Positions 24,829 through 34,639 are shown, counted from the first letter of the stretch. The stretch is 64,000 bases of DNA from Cupriavidus sp. YR651 (GCF_900101625.1 NZ_FMYZ01000014.1:1-64000), one strand, 5' to 3'. Notes: a model not told the origin generated them from the letters alone. Numbers and translations are program-made.

Positions 24829-25300
24829 TGTGCCCGCTCTTTGCGCTTCCTCCCTGCGCTGCCCCTTCCCGCTTCCCCTCGATTTCCCATCGCGGCTCCC
24901 GTCGTCCTGCCCCCGCCGGTCTCTTTGCTGCTCCCGTCGCGCCCCCCGTGTTTTCCGTCGCCGATGGGGTTACATGGATCGATCAGTCGGCTTGCGGATG
25001 ACATATCTGCGGCGCCGCGCATCCTCCGTCACGCCGATCCATACCCGTGGTCCTCGCGTCATGTAACGCCGGGGACGCTTTGCGCCCGGCCGTGGCCAGC
25101 TTCCGGTTCTGCCGCCGGCGCTGTGGAATGTCCCGGAAGTTCAGTGATTGTGTACGTTTCCCCCCAATTTGCAGACACGAATCATTGACAGTGCCAGACC
25201 CACAGCGCCATCATTCGTTCGGAACAGATGCGCCTCCGGGGCTACACAAATACCGCCCTGCAGTCCCCCGGAAGGGTCGCCAGCCTAAGGGAACGGGGTC
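24829..25300. other. Intergenic region, pyrimidine-rich
   Basis: This 472-bp gap between tRNA-Arg and the DUF1254 gene has a strongly pyrimidine-biased plus strand from about 24841 to 24960 (CTTCC and CCCGTCG runs). No supported gene, RNA or clear promoter is visible; short frames here lack coding character. Confidence 0.5.
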
Positions 25301-26716
25301 ATGAATCCATCGATACGCCAACTGGCAAGCGTCCTCTCGCTTGCCGTCCTGCTGTCCGCTTGCTCGTCCACGTCCGAGCCTGTCGTCACCGAAACCCCGG
25401 CTGCCGAACAGCCCTCCGACCAGGCCATGAAGGCCCTGTCGGCTGAGGTCTTCACGTACGGCTATCCGCTCGTGCTGATGGATGTGACGCGCGAGGTGAT
25501 GACGGCAAAGGTGCCGCCCAACACGTTCGTCCACAAGCGAACCTTCCCTGATCCGACCTATACCGACGTTGTCAGCCCCAATGCGGATACCTTGTATTCG
25601 TCCGCGTGGATCGACGTGTCGAAGGAGCCGGTCGTGCTGTCCCTGCCCGACACCAGCGGCCGCTATTACCTGATGCCGGTGATGGATGCGTGGACCAATG
25701 TGATTGCGTCGCCGGGCAAGCGCACCACGGGCACCAAACGGGTCGCCTTTGCGATTGTCGGTCCGGACTGGCAGGGCACGCTGCCCAAGGGCGTCAAGGA
25801 GATTCGCTCGCCGACCGCGCTCGCGTGGGTGATCGGGCGGACGCAAGCCAACGGCAGGCAGGACTTTCCGGTCGTGCATCGGCTGCAGGACCAATACCGG
25901 TTGATTCCGTTGTCGATCTGGCAGAAGGGCGGCCGCATGGCGCCGCCGCCGCTGCCGCCGCGTGTCGCCCTGATCGATACCCAGACGCCGCCGGTGGAGC
26001 AGGTGGCGGCGATGGATGCGCAGGCGTTCTTCAGCCGGCTGTCCGCGCTGTTGCCAGAGAATCCGCCGGCGCCCGAAGATGCCGCGATGGTGGAGAAGAT
26101 GAAGCGGATGGGCGTGAAGCCCGGGGAGCCGTTCAAGACCACGGTGCTCGAACCGTCCACGGCCCGCGCGGTGCAGGAGGGCGCCACGGCGGCGCTGGCC
26201 GGCATTACCGCCAACGCCCGCAAGGGCGCCGCCGGCAGCACGGGCTGGCGCATGCAGCGCGACCTCGGCACGTATGGCGTCGACTACGGCAAGCGTGCCG
26301 CCATCGCCATGGTCGGGCTGGGCGCGAACCTGCCCGAAGACGCGATCTATCCGTGGACGCGCGCCGATGCCACGGGCCGGCCGTTCGACGGTGGCAGCCG
26401 CTACGTGCTGCACTTCGACAAGGGCCAGCTCCCGCCGGTCAAGGCGTTCTGGTCGCTGACGATGTACAACGACAAGCATGCGTTCGTCAGCAATCCGCTC
26501 CAGCGCTACACGATTGGCAGCCGCGACCGCCTGCGCTACAACCGCGACGGTTCGCTCGATATCTATATCCAGTACGATCGCCCGGCGCCCGATCAGATCG
26601 CCAACTGGCTGCCTGCGCCGCCCGAGGCATTCAGCCTGATGCTGCGCGCGTACTGGCCGGACCAGGTATTGCTGGATGGCAAGTGGACGCCGCCAGCGGT
26701 GCAGCGCGTGAACTGA
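25301..26716 (+). CDS. DUF1254/DUF1214 lipoprotein
   Basis: A 471-aa predicted lipoprotein: signal MNPSIRQLASVLSLAVLLSA with lipobox LLSACSS (Cys 21). The DUF1254 part carries VSPNADTLYSSAWIDVSKEP and GRYYLMPVMDAWTNV; the C-terminal DUF1214 part has FWSLTMYNDKHAFVSNPL and RYNRDGSLDIYIQYD. These family segments are diagnostic, but biochemical function is unknown. It stands alone with its own terminator at 26768. Confidence 0.9.
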   Translation: MNPSIRQLASVLSLAVLLSACSSTSEPVVTETPAAEQPSDQAMKALSAEVFTYGYPLVLMDVTREVMTAKVPPNTFVHKRTFPDPTYTDVVSPNADTLYSSAWIDVSKEPVVLSLPDTSGRYYLMPVMDAWTNVIASPGKRTTGTKRVAFAIVGPDWQGTLPKGVKEIRSPTALAWVIGRTQANGRQDFPVVHRLQDQYRLIPLSIWQKGGRMAPPPLPPRVALIDTQTPPVEQVAAMDAQAFFSRLSALLPENPPAPEDAAMVEKMKRMGVKPGEPFKTTVLEPSTARAVQEGATAALAGITANARKGAAGSTGWRMQRDLGTYGVDYGKRAAIAMVGLGANLPEDAIYPWTRADATGRPFDGGSRYVLHFDKGQLPPVKAFWSLTMYNDKHAFVSNPLQRYTIGSRDRLRYNRDGSLDIYIQYDRPAPDQIANWLPAPPEAFSLMLRAYWPDQVLLDGKWTPPAVQRVN

Positions 26717-26767
26717 CTGCGTGAACTGAGCGCGCGGGCCGCGCGGGCAAACCGCGAGCCAGTGATG

Positions 26768-26795
26768 AGCCCTTCCTGACCGGAAGGGCTTTTTT
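26768..26795 (+). terminator. Terminator after the DUF1254 gene
   Basis: AGCCCTTCC and GGAAGGGCT form a 9-bp stem with a 5-nt loop and a run of six Ts. Confidence 0.9.
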
Positions 26796-26850
26796 CATGG
26801 TGCCGGGAGAATCGGAGGCGGCGCGGAGGTGGCCGCCGGATGTGCCCGCG

Positions 26851-26886
26851 AGAAACGGGCTCAAGAAACGGGCTCAAGAAACGGGC
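26851..26886. repeat. 13-bp tandem repeat, 2.8 copies
   Basis: The unit AGAAACGGGCTCA occurs at 26851-26863 and 26864-26876, with a partial third copy to 26886. It lies between the convergent DUF1254 and TonB-receptor genes. Confidence 0.85.
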
Positions 26887-26909
26887 GCCGGATGTCGGCG
26901 CCCATTGCC

Positions 26910-29018
26910 TCAGAACCTGACCTTCACCCCCGCATAGAACGCGCGGCCCACGCCCGGGTAGAACACGGACGTATTGGCCGTGCGCGCATCCGCCACGGTG
27001 CTGAAGTCGCTGATGTAGCGCTTGTCGGCAAGGTTGCGGGCGTCGAGGAAGAGCGTCACGCCGCGCTGGAACTCATAGCTTGCCTGCATCCCGAACAGCA
27101 CGTACGCCGGCACCTTCAGCGTGTTGGCGTAGTCCACGTACGCGCCAGTCGGCACCCAGTCGAGCGTGCCCGCCACGCGCAGCCCCGAGGCATGGCTGTA
27201 GGCCAGCGTGGTGCGCAGCACGTGCTGCGGCACGCCGGCGATGCGGTTGTTGCCGTAGACCGGATCGTTGTCGAAGCGGAAATCGCTGTAGTTCCACAGC
27301 TGCGATACGGTGACCTTGTCGCCGGACCGCGCCACGTCGCGCAGCACGTCGGCGCTGGCGCCCAGTTCCACCCCTTGCAGGATGGTCTTGTTGGCATTGA
27401 AGGTGGAGGCCGGCACGTCGGGGCTCACCGTGAATTGCAGCAGCTGGTCACGCACCAGCGACCGGTAGACGGTCAGGTCCCAGCCAAAGCGGTCCAGCTG
27501 GCCGCGCGTGCCGGCTTCCAGCGTCCAGCCGTGTTGCGCCGACAGCGGCACGAACTGGTTGGTCGTGCCGATGGTCTGGTTCAGGTCGGAGAAGTCCGGT
27601 ACGTCGGCGCTGCGCGTGATGTCGACGAAGGCCTGCACATCCTTCCTCGGCTCCCACAGCACGCCGAACTTGGGGTTCACGCCGCTGTACGTGGTGCCAT
27701 CGGATTTCGCGGTCGGGTTCGTCGGCAGGCCGCCGTAGTCCTGGTACTCGCGACGGTTGCGGTATGCCTTGGCGCCGGCCATCAGCGCCACGGTGGGCAC
27801 CACGTAGAGGCGGTCCTCGAAGAAGGCCTCGTAGTTGTAGGCGTCCTGCCTCGAATTCAGCGTCTGCGCACCGCGGTCGCCGTTCACGTTGACGTACTGG
27901 CGCGCATCGTTGTTGCCGCCGAAGAAACGCAGCCCCGCGATCATCTGGTTGCGCAGGCCGCCGAGCGTGAAGTTGCCCGTGTAGCGCGGCGCGAAGCCGT
28001 AGGTCCAGCTATCCTGGTCGATCACCTGGAAGATCGGGTGATACAGGCTCTTGTGGATGACCCAGGTGGTGAAGTCGATCTGCCCGCTATCGAGCTTCAC
28101 GCTGGTCACGTTGGCCAGCCGCTCGGTGCGCGTGTTGCGCGCCTGGTCGCCGGCCAGTGCGGTGGCCGAGGCCTTGCGCGGGTTGTTCAGCGCGTCGCTG
28201 AGCGACAGCGAACCCGGCAGCAACTGGTCGACGATGTACGCGCCGAAGTAGAACCGCGTCTCCACGCTCGGGCTGAAGCGGTAGCCGAAGTTGGTGTTGA
28301 GCTGCTCATACTGGCCGCGTTCGTGGGCGCGATAGCCTTCCGAATGGTTGACGCTGAGATTGGCCAGGAAGTCGAACGCGCCGATCTGGCGGGATACCTG
28401 TCCGCTCGCGCGGATCGTGCCAAAGCTGCCGCCGTCCACGCGCACCATGTTGCGGGCGTCGGCGGTCAGCGCGGTGGGCGTGGTGAAGTTGATCGCGCCA
28501 CCGAGCGTGGTGGCGCCATAGGCCAGGCCGTTGCCGCCCTTGTAGACCTCGGCCGCGGACAGGCCGAGCGGGTCGATCTGGTAGTAGTCGCCGCTGCCAT
28601 CGGCAAAGTTGGTCGGCACGCCGTCCTGGAGGATTTCCAGCCCGCGCGTGTGGAAGCCGCGCGCGATGCCCGAGCCGCGGATCGACAGCCGCAGTTCCTG
28701 ACCATAGCGTTCCTCGACGTAAACACCCGGTGCATCCTTGAGCACATCGCGCAGATTGCTGGCGTAGGTGTTCGAGTACGACGCGGCATCGACAAAGCCG
28801 ACCGAGCCGGCCGACTGATAGAGCGACCGGCGTTGCTGCGCGATGCCCGGCACGGTCAGCGATCCCTCGGCGGTGGCCGTGGCGGTGACGGTGGGTAGCG
28901 TGGGAACCGGCGTGTTGGCGTCCGTGGCGGCCGGGCTTGCGGATTGGGCCAGTGCCGCGCCCGTGAGGGCAGCCGCCGGCAGCACCGCGGCGCGGCGCCA
29001 GGTTTTGGCTCGTTTCAT
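26910..29018 (-). CDS. TonB-dependent outer-membrane receptor
   Basis: A 702-aa receptor with signal peptide (MKRAKTWRRAAVLPAAALTG, cleaved near ALAQS), an N-terminal plug (RDVLKDAPGVYVEERYGQEL, then LRLSIRGSGIARGFHTRG and YGATTLGGAINF), a 22-strand-type barrel and terminal aromatic residue (VKVRF). It would import a chelated metal or other large ligand using TonB energy. The closest general resemblance is to FecA/FepA-type receptors, but ligand specificity is not evident. ATG at 29018 follows AAGGAAGGA; a longer upstream frame is rejected. No Fur-like box was found directly upstream. Confidence 0.9.
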   Translation of the reverse strand: MKRAKTWRRAAVLPAAALTGAALAQSASPAATDANTPVPTLPTVTATATAEGSLTVPGIAQQRRSLYQSAGSVGFVDAASYSNTYASNLRDVLKDAPGVYVEERYGQELRLSIRGSGIARGFHTRGLEILQDGVPTNFADGSGDYYQIDPLGLSAAEVYKGGNGLAYGATTLGGAINFTTPTALTADARNMVRVDGGSFGTIRASGQVSRQIGAFDFLANLSVNHSEGYRAHERGQYEQLNTNFGYRFSPSVETRFYFGAYIVDQLLPGSLSLSDALNNPRKASATALAGDQARNTRTERLANVTSVKLDSGQIDFTTWVIHKSLYHPIFQVIDQDSWTYGFAPRYTGNFTLGGLRNQMIAGLRFFGGNNDARQYVNVNGDRGAQTLNSRQDAYNYEAFFEDRLYVVPTVALMAGAKAYRNRREYQDYGGLPTNPTAKSDGTTYSGVNPKFGVLWEPRKDVQAFVDITRSADVPDFSDLNQTIGTTNQFVPLSAQHGWTLEAGTRGQLDRFGWDLTVYRSLVRDQLLQFTVSPDVPASTFNANKTILQGVELGASADVLRDVARSGDKVTVSQLWNYSDFRFDNDPVYGNNRIAGVPQHVLRTTLAYSHASGLRVAGTLDWVPTGAYVDYANTLKVPAYVLFGMQASYEFQRGVTLFLDARNLADKRYISDFSTVADARTANTSVFYPGVGRAFYAGVKVRF

Positions 29019-29211
29019 TCCTTCCTTGTGGTCGGGACTCACGCCCGCATGGCTGCGGGCGCTGTCTCGCTCTATCTTATGAGATGGACAGGAAGGATAC
29101 GAACTTGGGTGCCCATGCGCCATGCGACACAGCAGCGCACCGCAGCGAGGGGACCGCGAGAAAGCGCCCGGTGAAGGCGCCCTGTGAAGGCGCCTTCGGG
29201 GGGCCCCTCGT

Positions 29212-31605
29212 TCAGATCGCGGCCTGTCCCGCGCAGGCCACGCCGCACGCAGCGGTGTGGACGTGCGTGGCCGGCGTGGCGGACACGTTGGCCGTGGCGG
29301 GGCGCTGCACGCGCTTCCACGTCACCGGGGCCTGCCCCGCGAGCTTGCCGCGCAACTGGCGCGCCGCGGTGACCATGTTGGCCAGAGCGGCTTCGGTCTC
29401 CGGCCAGCCACGCGTCTTCAGGCCGCAATCCGGGTTGACCCACAGCCGCTCGGGCGGGATGACCTCGCAGGCGCGCTCCAGCAGCCGCGTGACGGCGTCC
29501 ACCGTTGGCACGCGCGGCGAGTGGATGTCGTAGACGCCCGGGCCAATCTCGTTCGGATAGTCGAAATCGCCAAACCCTTCCAGCAGTTCCATGGCCGATC
29601 GCGAGGTCTCGATCGTGATCACGTCCGCATCCATCGCCGCGATGGCCGGCAGGATGTCGTTGAACTCGGCATAGCACATATGCGTGTGGATCTGGGTCTG
29701 GTCGGCCACGCCGGCGGCCGACAGCCGGAACGCGTTCACCGCCCATTCCAGGTAGGCCGCCCAGTCCTCGCGGCGCAGCGGCAAGCCTTCGCGCAGCGCG
29801 GGCTCGTCGATCTGGATGACGCGGATGCCGGCCGATTCCAGGTCGCAGACCTCGTCGCGAATCGCCAGCGCCAGCTGGCGGGCCGTGGTGGCGCGCGGCT
29901 GGTCGTCGCGGACGAACGACCATTGCAGCATCGTCACCGGCCCGGTCAGCATGCCCTTCATCAGCTTGTCCGTCAGGGACTGGGCGTAGCGCGCGGTGTC
30001 CACGGTCATCGGCTCGGGACGGTAGACGTCGCCGTAGATCACCGGCGGCTTCACGCAGCGCGAGCCGTAGCTCTGGACCCAGCCGTTCTCCGTGAAGGCG
30101 TAGCCGCAGAGCTGTTCGCCGAAGTATTCCACCATGTCGTTGCGTTCGGCTTCGCCGTGCACCAGCACGTCCAGCCCCAGGGCTTCCTGCTTGCGCACGG
30201 CCAGTTCGATTTCCGCGCGGATCCGCTCGAGGTATTCCAGCGCGCCGATGTCACCGCGCTTGAAGGCGGCGCGCGTCTGGCGAATCGCGGCAGTCTGCGG
30301 GAACGAACCGATCGTGGTCGTCGGCAGGGCCGGCAGGTTCAGGGCCTCGCGCTGGCGATCGATGCGGATGTCGAAGGCGCTATCGCGGTCGGCCATGTCG
30401 GCCGTGACCGCGGCCAGCCGCTTCTGGACCTGCTGGTTGACGACACGGCTGGAGGTGCGGCGCGACTGGCGGGCGCTGTCGGATGCCGCCAGCTGGTCGG
30501 CCACGGCCGCCTCGCCCTCATTCAGCACGGTGGCCAGCGTGTGCAGCTCGTCGAGCTTCTCGGTGGCGAAGGCCAGCCAGGATTTCAGCTCGGGGTCGAG
30601 GCGCACCTCCGCATCGAGCGACACCGGCACGTGCAGCAGGGAGCAGGACGGCGCCAGCCAGAGCCGGTCGCCGAGCGCGGCATGCAGCGGCTTGAGCGTG
30701 TCGAGCACCGCGCGCAGGTCGGCCCGCCAGATATTGCGGCCGTCGATCACGCCGACGGACAGCACGGCATCGGCCGGCAGCACGTGTTGCCAGGCGGCCA
30801 GCTGCGCCGGGGCGCGGACGAGGTCGATGTGGAAACCCTGCACCGGCAACGCCGCGGCACGCGCGGCATGCGGTGCGGCCGTGTCGAAATAGGTGGCCAG
30901 CAGCAGCTTGACGCCCGCCTGGGCCAGCGCGGGATAGGCCTGGTCGTAGGCATCGAGCCATGCATCGTCCAGGTCCAGGCACAGCGCCGGTTCGTCGATC
31001 TGCACCCACTCGATGCCGCGCGCCTTCAGCGTGGCCAGGATGCGCTGGTAGGCCTGCACGACCTTCGGCAGCAGGCTCAGGCGATCGAAACCGGGTGCGT
31101 GGGACTTGGACAGCCACAGGTAGGTCACCGGTCCGATCAGTACCGGACGGGTCTGCAGGCCGAGTGCGAGGGCTTCGTCGATCTCGTCGAAGAACCACGC
31201 GGGGCCGCCATCGAAGGTGCTGTCCGCATCGAGCTCGGGGACGATGTAGTGGTAGTTCGTGTCGAACCACTTGGTCATTTCCATCGCCGGCTGGGCGGCG
31301 TTGCCCCGGGCCAGTTCGTAGTACTGCGCCAGCGTCAGCGCGGCGGCGTCGAAGCCAAAGCGCCGGGGCAGCGCGCCCAGCAAGGTGGTCAGTCCGAGCA
31401 TCTGGTCATACCAGGCGAAATCCCCGGCGGCGACGGTGGCCAGCCCGGCGTCGGCCTGCAGTTGCCAGTGGCGGCGGCGCAGCGTGGCGCCGGTGTCGCG
31501 CAGCGCGACTTCAGAGGTTTCACCGCGCCAGAAGGCTTCCTGCGCGAATTTCAGTTCACGGCGCGCGCCGATGCGCGGAAAGCCGAGGGTGTGGGTGCGT
31601 GCCAT
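29212..31605 (-). CDS. metE: Cobalamin-independent methionine synthase
   Basis: A 797-aa enzyme that transfers the methyl group of 5-methyltetrahydrofolate (polyglutamate) to homocysteine in the last step of methionine synthesis. Both MetE barrels are present: the N-terminal start GFPRIGARRELKFAQEAFW and the C-terminal catalytic half with zinc ligands in QIHTHMCYAEFNDIL, DVITIETSRS and VNPDCGLKTRGWPE. Length is about 40 residues more than E. coli MetE (753), partly from a C-terminal Ala/Thr-rich tail. It is divergent from metR with a MetR site between them. Confidence 0.97.
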   Translation of the reverse strand: MARTHTLGFPRIGARRELKFAQEAFWRGETSEVALRDTGATLRRRHWQLQADAGLATVAAGDFAWYDQMLGLTTLLGALPRRFGFDAAALTLAQYYELARGNAAQPAMEMTKWFDTNYHYIVPELDADSTFDGGPAWFFDEIDEALALGLQTRPVLIGPVTYLWLSKSHAPGFDRLSLLPKVVQAYQRILATLKARGIEWVQIDEPALCLDLDDAWLDAYDQAYPALAQAGVKLLLATYFDTAAPHAARAAALPVQGFHIDLVRAPAQLAAWQHVLPADAVLSVGVIDGRNIWRADLRAVLDTLKPLHAALGDRLWLAPSCSLLHVPVSLDAEVRLDPELKSWLAFATEKLDELHTLATVLNEGEAAVADQLAASDSARQSRRTSSRVVNQQVQKRLAAVTADMADRDSAFDIRIDRQREALNLPALPTTTIGSFPQTAAIRQTRAAFKRGDIGALEYLERIRAEIELAVRKQEALGLDVLVHGEAERNDMVEYFGEQLCGYAFTENGWVQSYGSRCVKPPVIYGDVYRPEPMTVDTARYAQSLTDKLMKGMLTGPVTMLQWSFVRDDQPRATTARQLALAIRDEVCDLESAGIRVIQIDEPALREGLPLRREDWAAYLEWAVNAFRLSAAGVADQTQIHTHMCYAEFNDILPAIAAMDADVITIETSRSAMELLEGFGDFDYPNEIGPGVYDIHSPRVPTVDAVTRLLERACEVIPPERLWVNPDCGLKTRGWPETEAALANMVTAARQLRGKLAGQAPVTWKRVQRPATANVSATPATHVHTAACGVACAGQAAI

Positions 31606-31691
31606 CTGTTGCTCCGATCGAGTCTGTCTGTCTGGCGCACAGTGTCGATTCCCACGTAGAATGAATCAAGCGACATGTTTTAAACAATGTA

Positions 31692-31704
31692 TGAATTTTA
31701 TTCA
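31692..31704. promoter_or_regulatory. MetR binding site
   Basis: TGAATTTTATTCA is a perfect match to the known MetR consensus TGAA, five bases, TTCA. It lies in the metE-metR gap, 88 bp from the metE start and 10 bp from the metR start. Confidence 0.85.
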
Positions 31705-31713
31705 AGTGACTCC

Positions 31714-32637
31714 ATGATCGAGGTTCGCCATTTCCGCTCCCTCGTGGCCATTGCCGAATCGGGCAAGCTGGCCACGGCGGCCGAGCGCGTACACGTCAGC
31801 CAGTCCGCGCTGTCCCACCAGATCAAGGCCATCGAGGCGCACTACGGCATGGCGTTGTTCGATCGCACCCGGCAGGGGCTGCGCTTCACGCCGGCCGGCG
31901 AGCGGCTGCTGGCGCTGGCGCGGGAAGCCCTGGCCGCGATCAGCGCCGCCGAGCGCGACCTGCTGCGATTGAAGGGCGACACGCGCGGCGAGCTGCGCGT
32001 GGTGCTGGAGTGCCACACCTGCTTTGACTGGCTGATGCCGGTGATGGATGAATTCCGGCGCCGCTGGCCGGAGGTGGAGGTAGATCTGGTGGCGGGCTTC
32101 CATGCCGATCCGCTGGCGCTGCTGACCAACGGCCGCGCGGACATGGTGATCGGCTCGAAACCGCCGGGCAAGCGCGGGCTGGAGGTGGCGCCGCTGTTCC
32201 GCTTCGAGATCCTGGCGGTTATCGCCAACGAGCATCGGCTGCGCAACAAGCGACGGATCGAGGCCGCGGACCTGGCCGGGGAAACGCTGATCACCTATCC
32301 GGTGCCCGAGCAGCGGATCGACCTGATCCGTGAAGTGCTGGAACCGGCCGGCATCCACCTGCAACGACGCACGGCGGAACTGACGGTGGCCGTTCTCCAG
32401 CTGGTGGCCAGCCGCCGTGGCGTGGCGGCGCTACCCAACTGGGGCGTGAAGAACTACGTCGATCACGACTACGTGCTGGCCAAGCGCATCGGGGCAAAAG
32501 GGCTCTGGAGCGAACTCTATGCGGTCGTGCCGGCCGCGATCTCGGAGCGGCCTTATGTGGCCGATTTCGTGTCGATCGTGCGCGATATCTGCGCGGCGGA
32601 ACTCGACGGGATCGAGCTGCTGGCGCCGGCGGCCTAG
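31714..32637 (+). CDS. metR: LysR-family activator of methionine genes
   Basis: A 307-aa LysR protein starting MIEVRHFRSLVAIAESGKLA, the same opening as E. coli MetR, with the helix-turn-helix in the first 60 residues (HVSQSALSHQIKAIEAHYG) and a homocysteine-responsive effector domain after residue 90. Divergent placement next to metE and the consensus site between them support activation of metE and self-repression. ATG at 31714 is preferred over one 27 nt upstream because it matches the family start. Confidence 0.95.
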   Translation: MIEVRHFRSLVAIAESGKLATAAERVHVSQSALSHQIKAIEAHYGMALFDRTRQGLRFTPAGERLLALAREALAAISAAERDLLRLKGDTRGELRVVLECHTCFDWLMPVMDEFRRRWPEVEVDLVAGFHADPLALLTNGRADMVIGSKPPGKRGLEVAPLFRFEILAVIANEHRLRNKRRIEAADLAGETLITYPVPEQRIDLIREVLEPAGIHLQRRTAELTVAVLQLVASRRGVAALPNWGVKNYVDHDYVLAKRIGAKGLWSELYAVVPAAISERPYVADFVSIVRDICAAELDGIELLAPAA

Positions 32638-32706
32638 CCGCATTGGCGAGGGCGAGCCGGCCAGCGCAGGGCGGCCGGATCGCAACGGGCGCCGGATGAG
32701 GGCACT

Positions 32707-33027
32707 TCAGGCGTGCAGGGCAAGCGGTTCGGCGAGCGTCGGCACCCCCACGCCGTCCAGCGCATCCAGGCCCTCGACGTCATCGGAGAATTCCACGTCG
32801 ACGATCTCGACTTGCACGCCGTGGCCGACCCGGCGCACGAACACGTGAAGCAACTCGGGCATCGGCGCCTCGGCCAGCAGCCGCACGGCATGGCCGCCTT
32901 GCGCGTCGACATGCAGTTGTCGCAACGACAGCCCGGTGCGGCGGGCATTGGCGAGCACCCATTCCAGACTGCCGAAGACGTCCGTACGGTCCAGGCGGAG
33001 GGCGATCTGAAGAGAGGGCAGCGACAT
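32707..33027 (-). CDS. Small ACT-domain protein (IlvM-like)
   Basis: About 106 aa (MSLPSLQIALRLDRTDVFG start) with a beta-alpha-beta pattern like a single ACT domain, similar in style to IlvM, the small regulatory subunit of acetolactate synthase II. Such domains bind amino acids. It is divergent from an Lrp/AsnC regulator gene 158 bp away, suggesting an amino-acid sensing pair, but no catalytic subunit gene is adjacent. An upstream TTG at 33078 would lengthen it by 17 residues. Identification rests on overall pattern only. Confidence 0.6.
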   Translation of the reverse strand: MSLPSLQIALRLDRTDVFGSLEWVLANARRTGLSLRQLHVDAQGGHAVRLLAEAPMPELLHVFVRRVGHGVQVEIVDVEFSDDVEGLDALDGVGVPTLAEPLALHA

Positions 33028-33185
33028 GGCAGAGGTCCGGAAGTGATTCGCGAGAGGTCCGGTAAATTTACCAGCCAACCGCCAAAATGAGCTTCTGAAT
33101 TTTCTTCATGTGAAGGCTGAATGGAGATGAAATCTCTGTTTGATGTAGAGTCTTGGGGAGATTGTTCTTCAGAGGAGGTCGCGCG

Positions 33186-33656
33186 GTGCCCAATGTACCC
33201 AAACTCGATGAGATCGATCGCCGCATCCTGCGCGAACTGCGCCGGGACGGCCGGATCTCCAATGCAAAGCTGGCCGAACTGGTCGGCCTGTCTGCTACGC
33301 CGTGCTGGAACCGGGTGCGGGCGCTGGAAGAGGCGGGGGTGATCGAGAGCTATGCCGCGCTGCTGAACCAGAAGGCACTGGGCCTGCCGGATACGGTGCT
33401 GATCGAGGTCACGCTCGACCGGCACGACGACGACATGCTCCATCGCTTTGGCGAGGCGCTGGCGGAACTGCCCGAAGTGCTGGAGGCGCACCTGCTCACG
33501 GGCGAATACGACTATCTGATCAAGGTGGCGGTGGCCGGCACGGAAGGGTACGAGGAGTTCCTGCGCCACAAGCTCTACAAGCTGCCGGGGCTGCGGCACA
33601 GTCATTCCACGTTTGTCCTCCGCACGCTCAAGCGAGAACCTTCCGTCCAACCCTAG
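33186..33656 (+). CDS. Lrp/AsnC-family regulator
   Basis: A 156-aa regulator: winged helix (LDEIDRRILRELRRDGRISN, then LVGLSATPCWNRVRALEEAG) and a C-terminal RAM ligand-binding domain (VLEAHLLTGEYDYLIKVAV). The GTG at 33186 follows AGGAGG by 7 nt and is the likely start. A short inverted repeat (GAGAT, GAA, ATCTC at 33124-33136) in the divergent gap could be an operator. Targets probably include the divergent ACT-domain gene and the convergent DMT transporter. Confidence 0.9.
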   Translation: MPNVPKLDEIDRRILRELRRDGRISNAKLAELVGLSATPCWNRVRALEEAGVIESYAALLNQKALGLPDTVLIEVTLDRHDDDMLHRFGEALAELPEVLEAHLLTGEYDYLIKVAVAGTEGYEEFLRHKLYKLPGLRHSHSTFVLRTLKREPSVQP

Positions 33657-33712
33657 AGGTCGTTTCACAAAGATCCTGGCGTCGCCGCGCGGCCTTGCGG
33701 CCGCCCGACCGC

Positions 33713-34639
33713 TCAGCGCGCGGCCAGCCTGCCCAGCCTCGGCGCCAGCGCCGTGGTGACCACGCCCAGGCCGATCAGGGCCAGCCCGATCGACAGGTCC
33801 GCCGAGATCCGCTCGTGCCAGGCCGCGGCCGACAGGACCAGACCGATCAGCGGCACGCCGAGCATCGCAATCGAGGTGGCTGCCGGCGGCAGGGACTGCG
33901 TGACGTTGAGCACCACGATAAAGGTCAGTGCCGTGGCCAGCGGGCCGGTATAGAGAATCACGGCCCAGATATCGGCGATCGCGGCGAGGTCCGGCGCGCC
34001 ATCGCGGAACAGCGCCAGCAGGACCAGCGGCACCGTCGCCACCGCGCATTCCCAGGGAATCATCTCCGCGCCGAGCCGGACGGACCGGTTGGCGCGCAAC
34101 TGGATGATGCTGACCGACCACGCCAGCGAGGCGCCGAGCAGCATCGTCAGTCCCATCACGGTGTGCCACTGCCAGTCGCCCAGCGCGGGCGCGACGATGA
34201 CGGCGATGCCCGCGTAGCTGAAGGCCGTCGCCAGCCATTGCAGGCGCGACGGGCGCTCGCCCAGCACCAGCGACGACAACGGAATGACCCAGACTGCCGT
34301 GGCGTAGGCCACCACCGACGCGCGGCCCGGCGCCACATACTGCAGCGCCCACAGGGCCAGCGCCGTGAATGCCGCCATCTGCAGCAGCCCCACGCCGATC
34401 ACCAGCGGCCATTCTTGTCGCGTTGGCAGACGCAGCCGGCGCACGGCGCCCAGCACGACCACGCTGATCAGCGCCGCCGAGCCAAAGCGGCAGGCGGCAA
34501 ACCACAGCGGGCTGACATGCGCGAGGCCCAGCTTCATGACTGGCCAGTTGCCGCCCCAGATGATGACGGCGCCGATCAGCGGCAGGAACTTCTTGATACC
34601 GGCGAGGGAGGCCGCGCCGGCGGGAGCTTGGACTGACAT
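33713..34639 (-). CDS. EamA/DMT-family exporter
   Basis: A 308-aa inner-membrane protein with ten helices made of two EamA repeats (first half AGIKKFLPLIGAVIIWGGNW; second half starting near residue 150). Members export amino acids or metabolites. It lies between two Lrp/AsnC regulator genes, one convergent and one divergent, and such regulators often control neighbouring amino-acid exporters, so an amino acid is the likely substrate by inference. Confidence 0.88.
   Translation of the reverse strand: MSVQAPAGAASLAGIKKFLPLIGAVIIWGGNWPVMKLGLAHVSPLWFAACRFGSAALISVVVLGAVRRLRLPTRQEWPLVIGVGLLQMAAFTALALWALQYVAPGRASVVAYATAVWVIPLSSLVLGERPSRLQWLATAFSYAGIAVIVAPALGDWQWHTVMGLTMLLGASLAWSVSIIQLRANRSVRLGAEMIPWECAVATVPLVLLALFRDGAPDLAAIADIWAVILYTGPLATALTFIVVLNVTQSLPPAATSIAMLGVPLIGLVLSAAAWHERISADLSIGLALIGLGVVTTALAPRLGRLAAR

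Noticed and set aside
29019..29211. A cobalamin riboswitch before the TonB receptor or metE
   Set aside because: No B12-box or conserved switch core is visible, and metE here is linked to a MetR site instead.
29124..29923. A minus-strand protein overlapping the 3' part of metE
   Set aside because: It is an alternative frame within metE with no motif or start signal.
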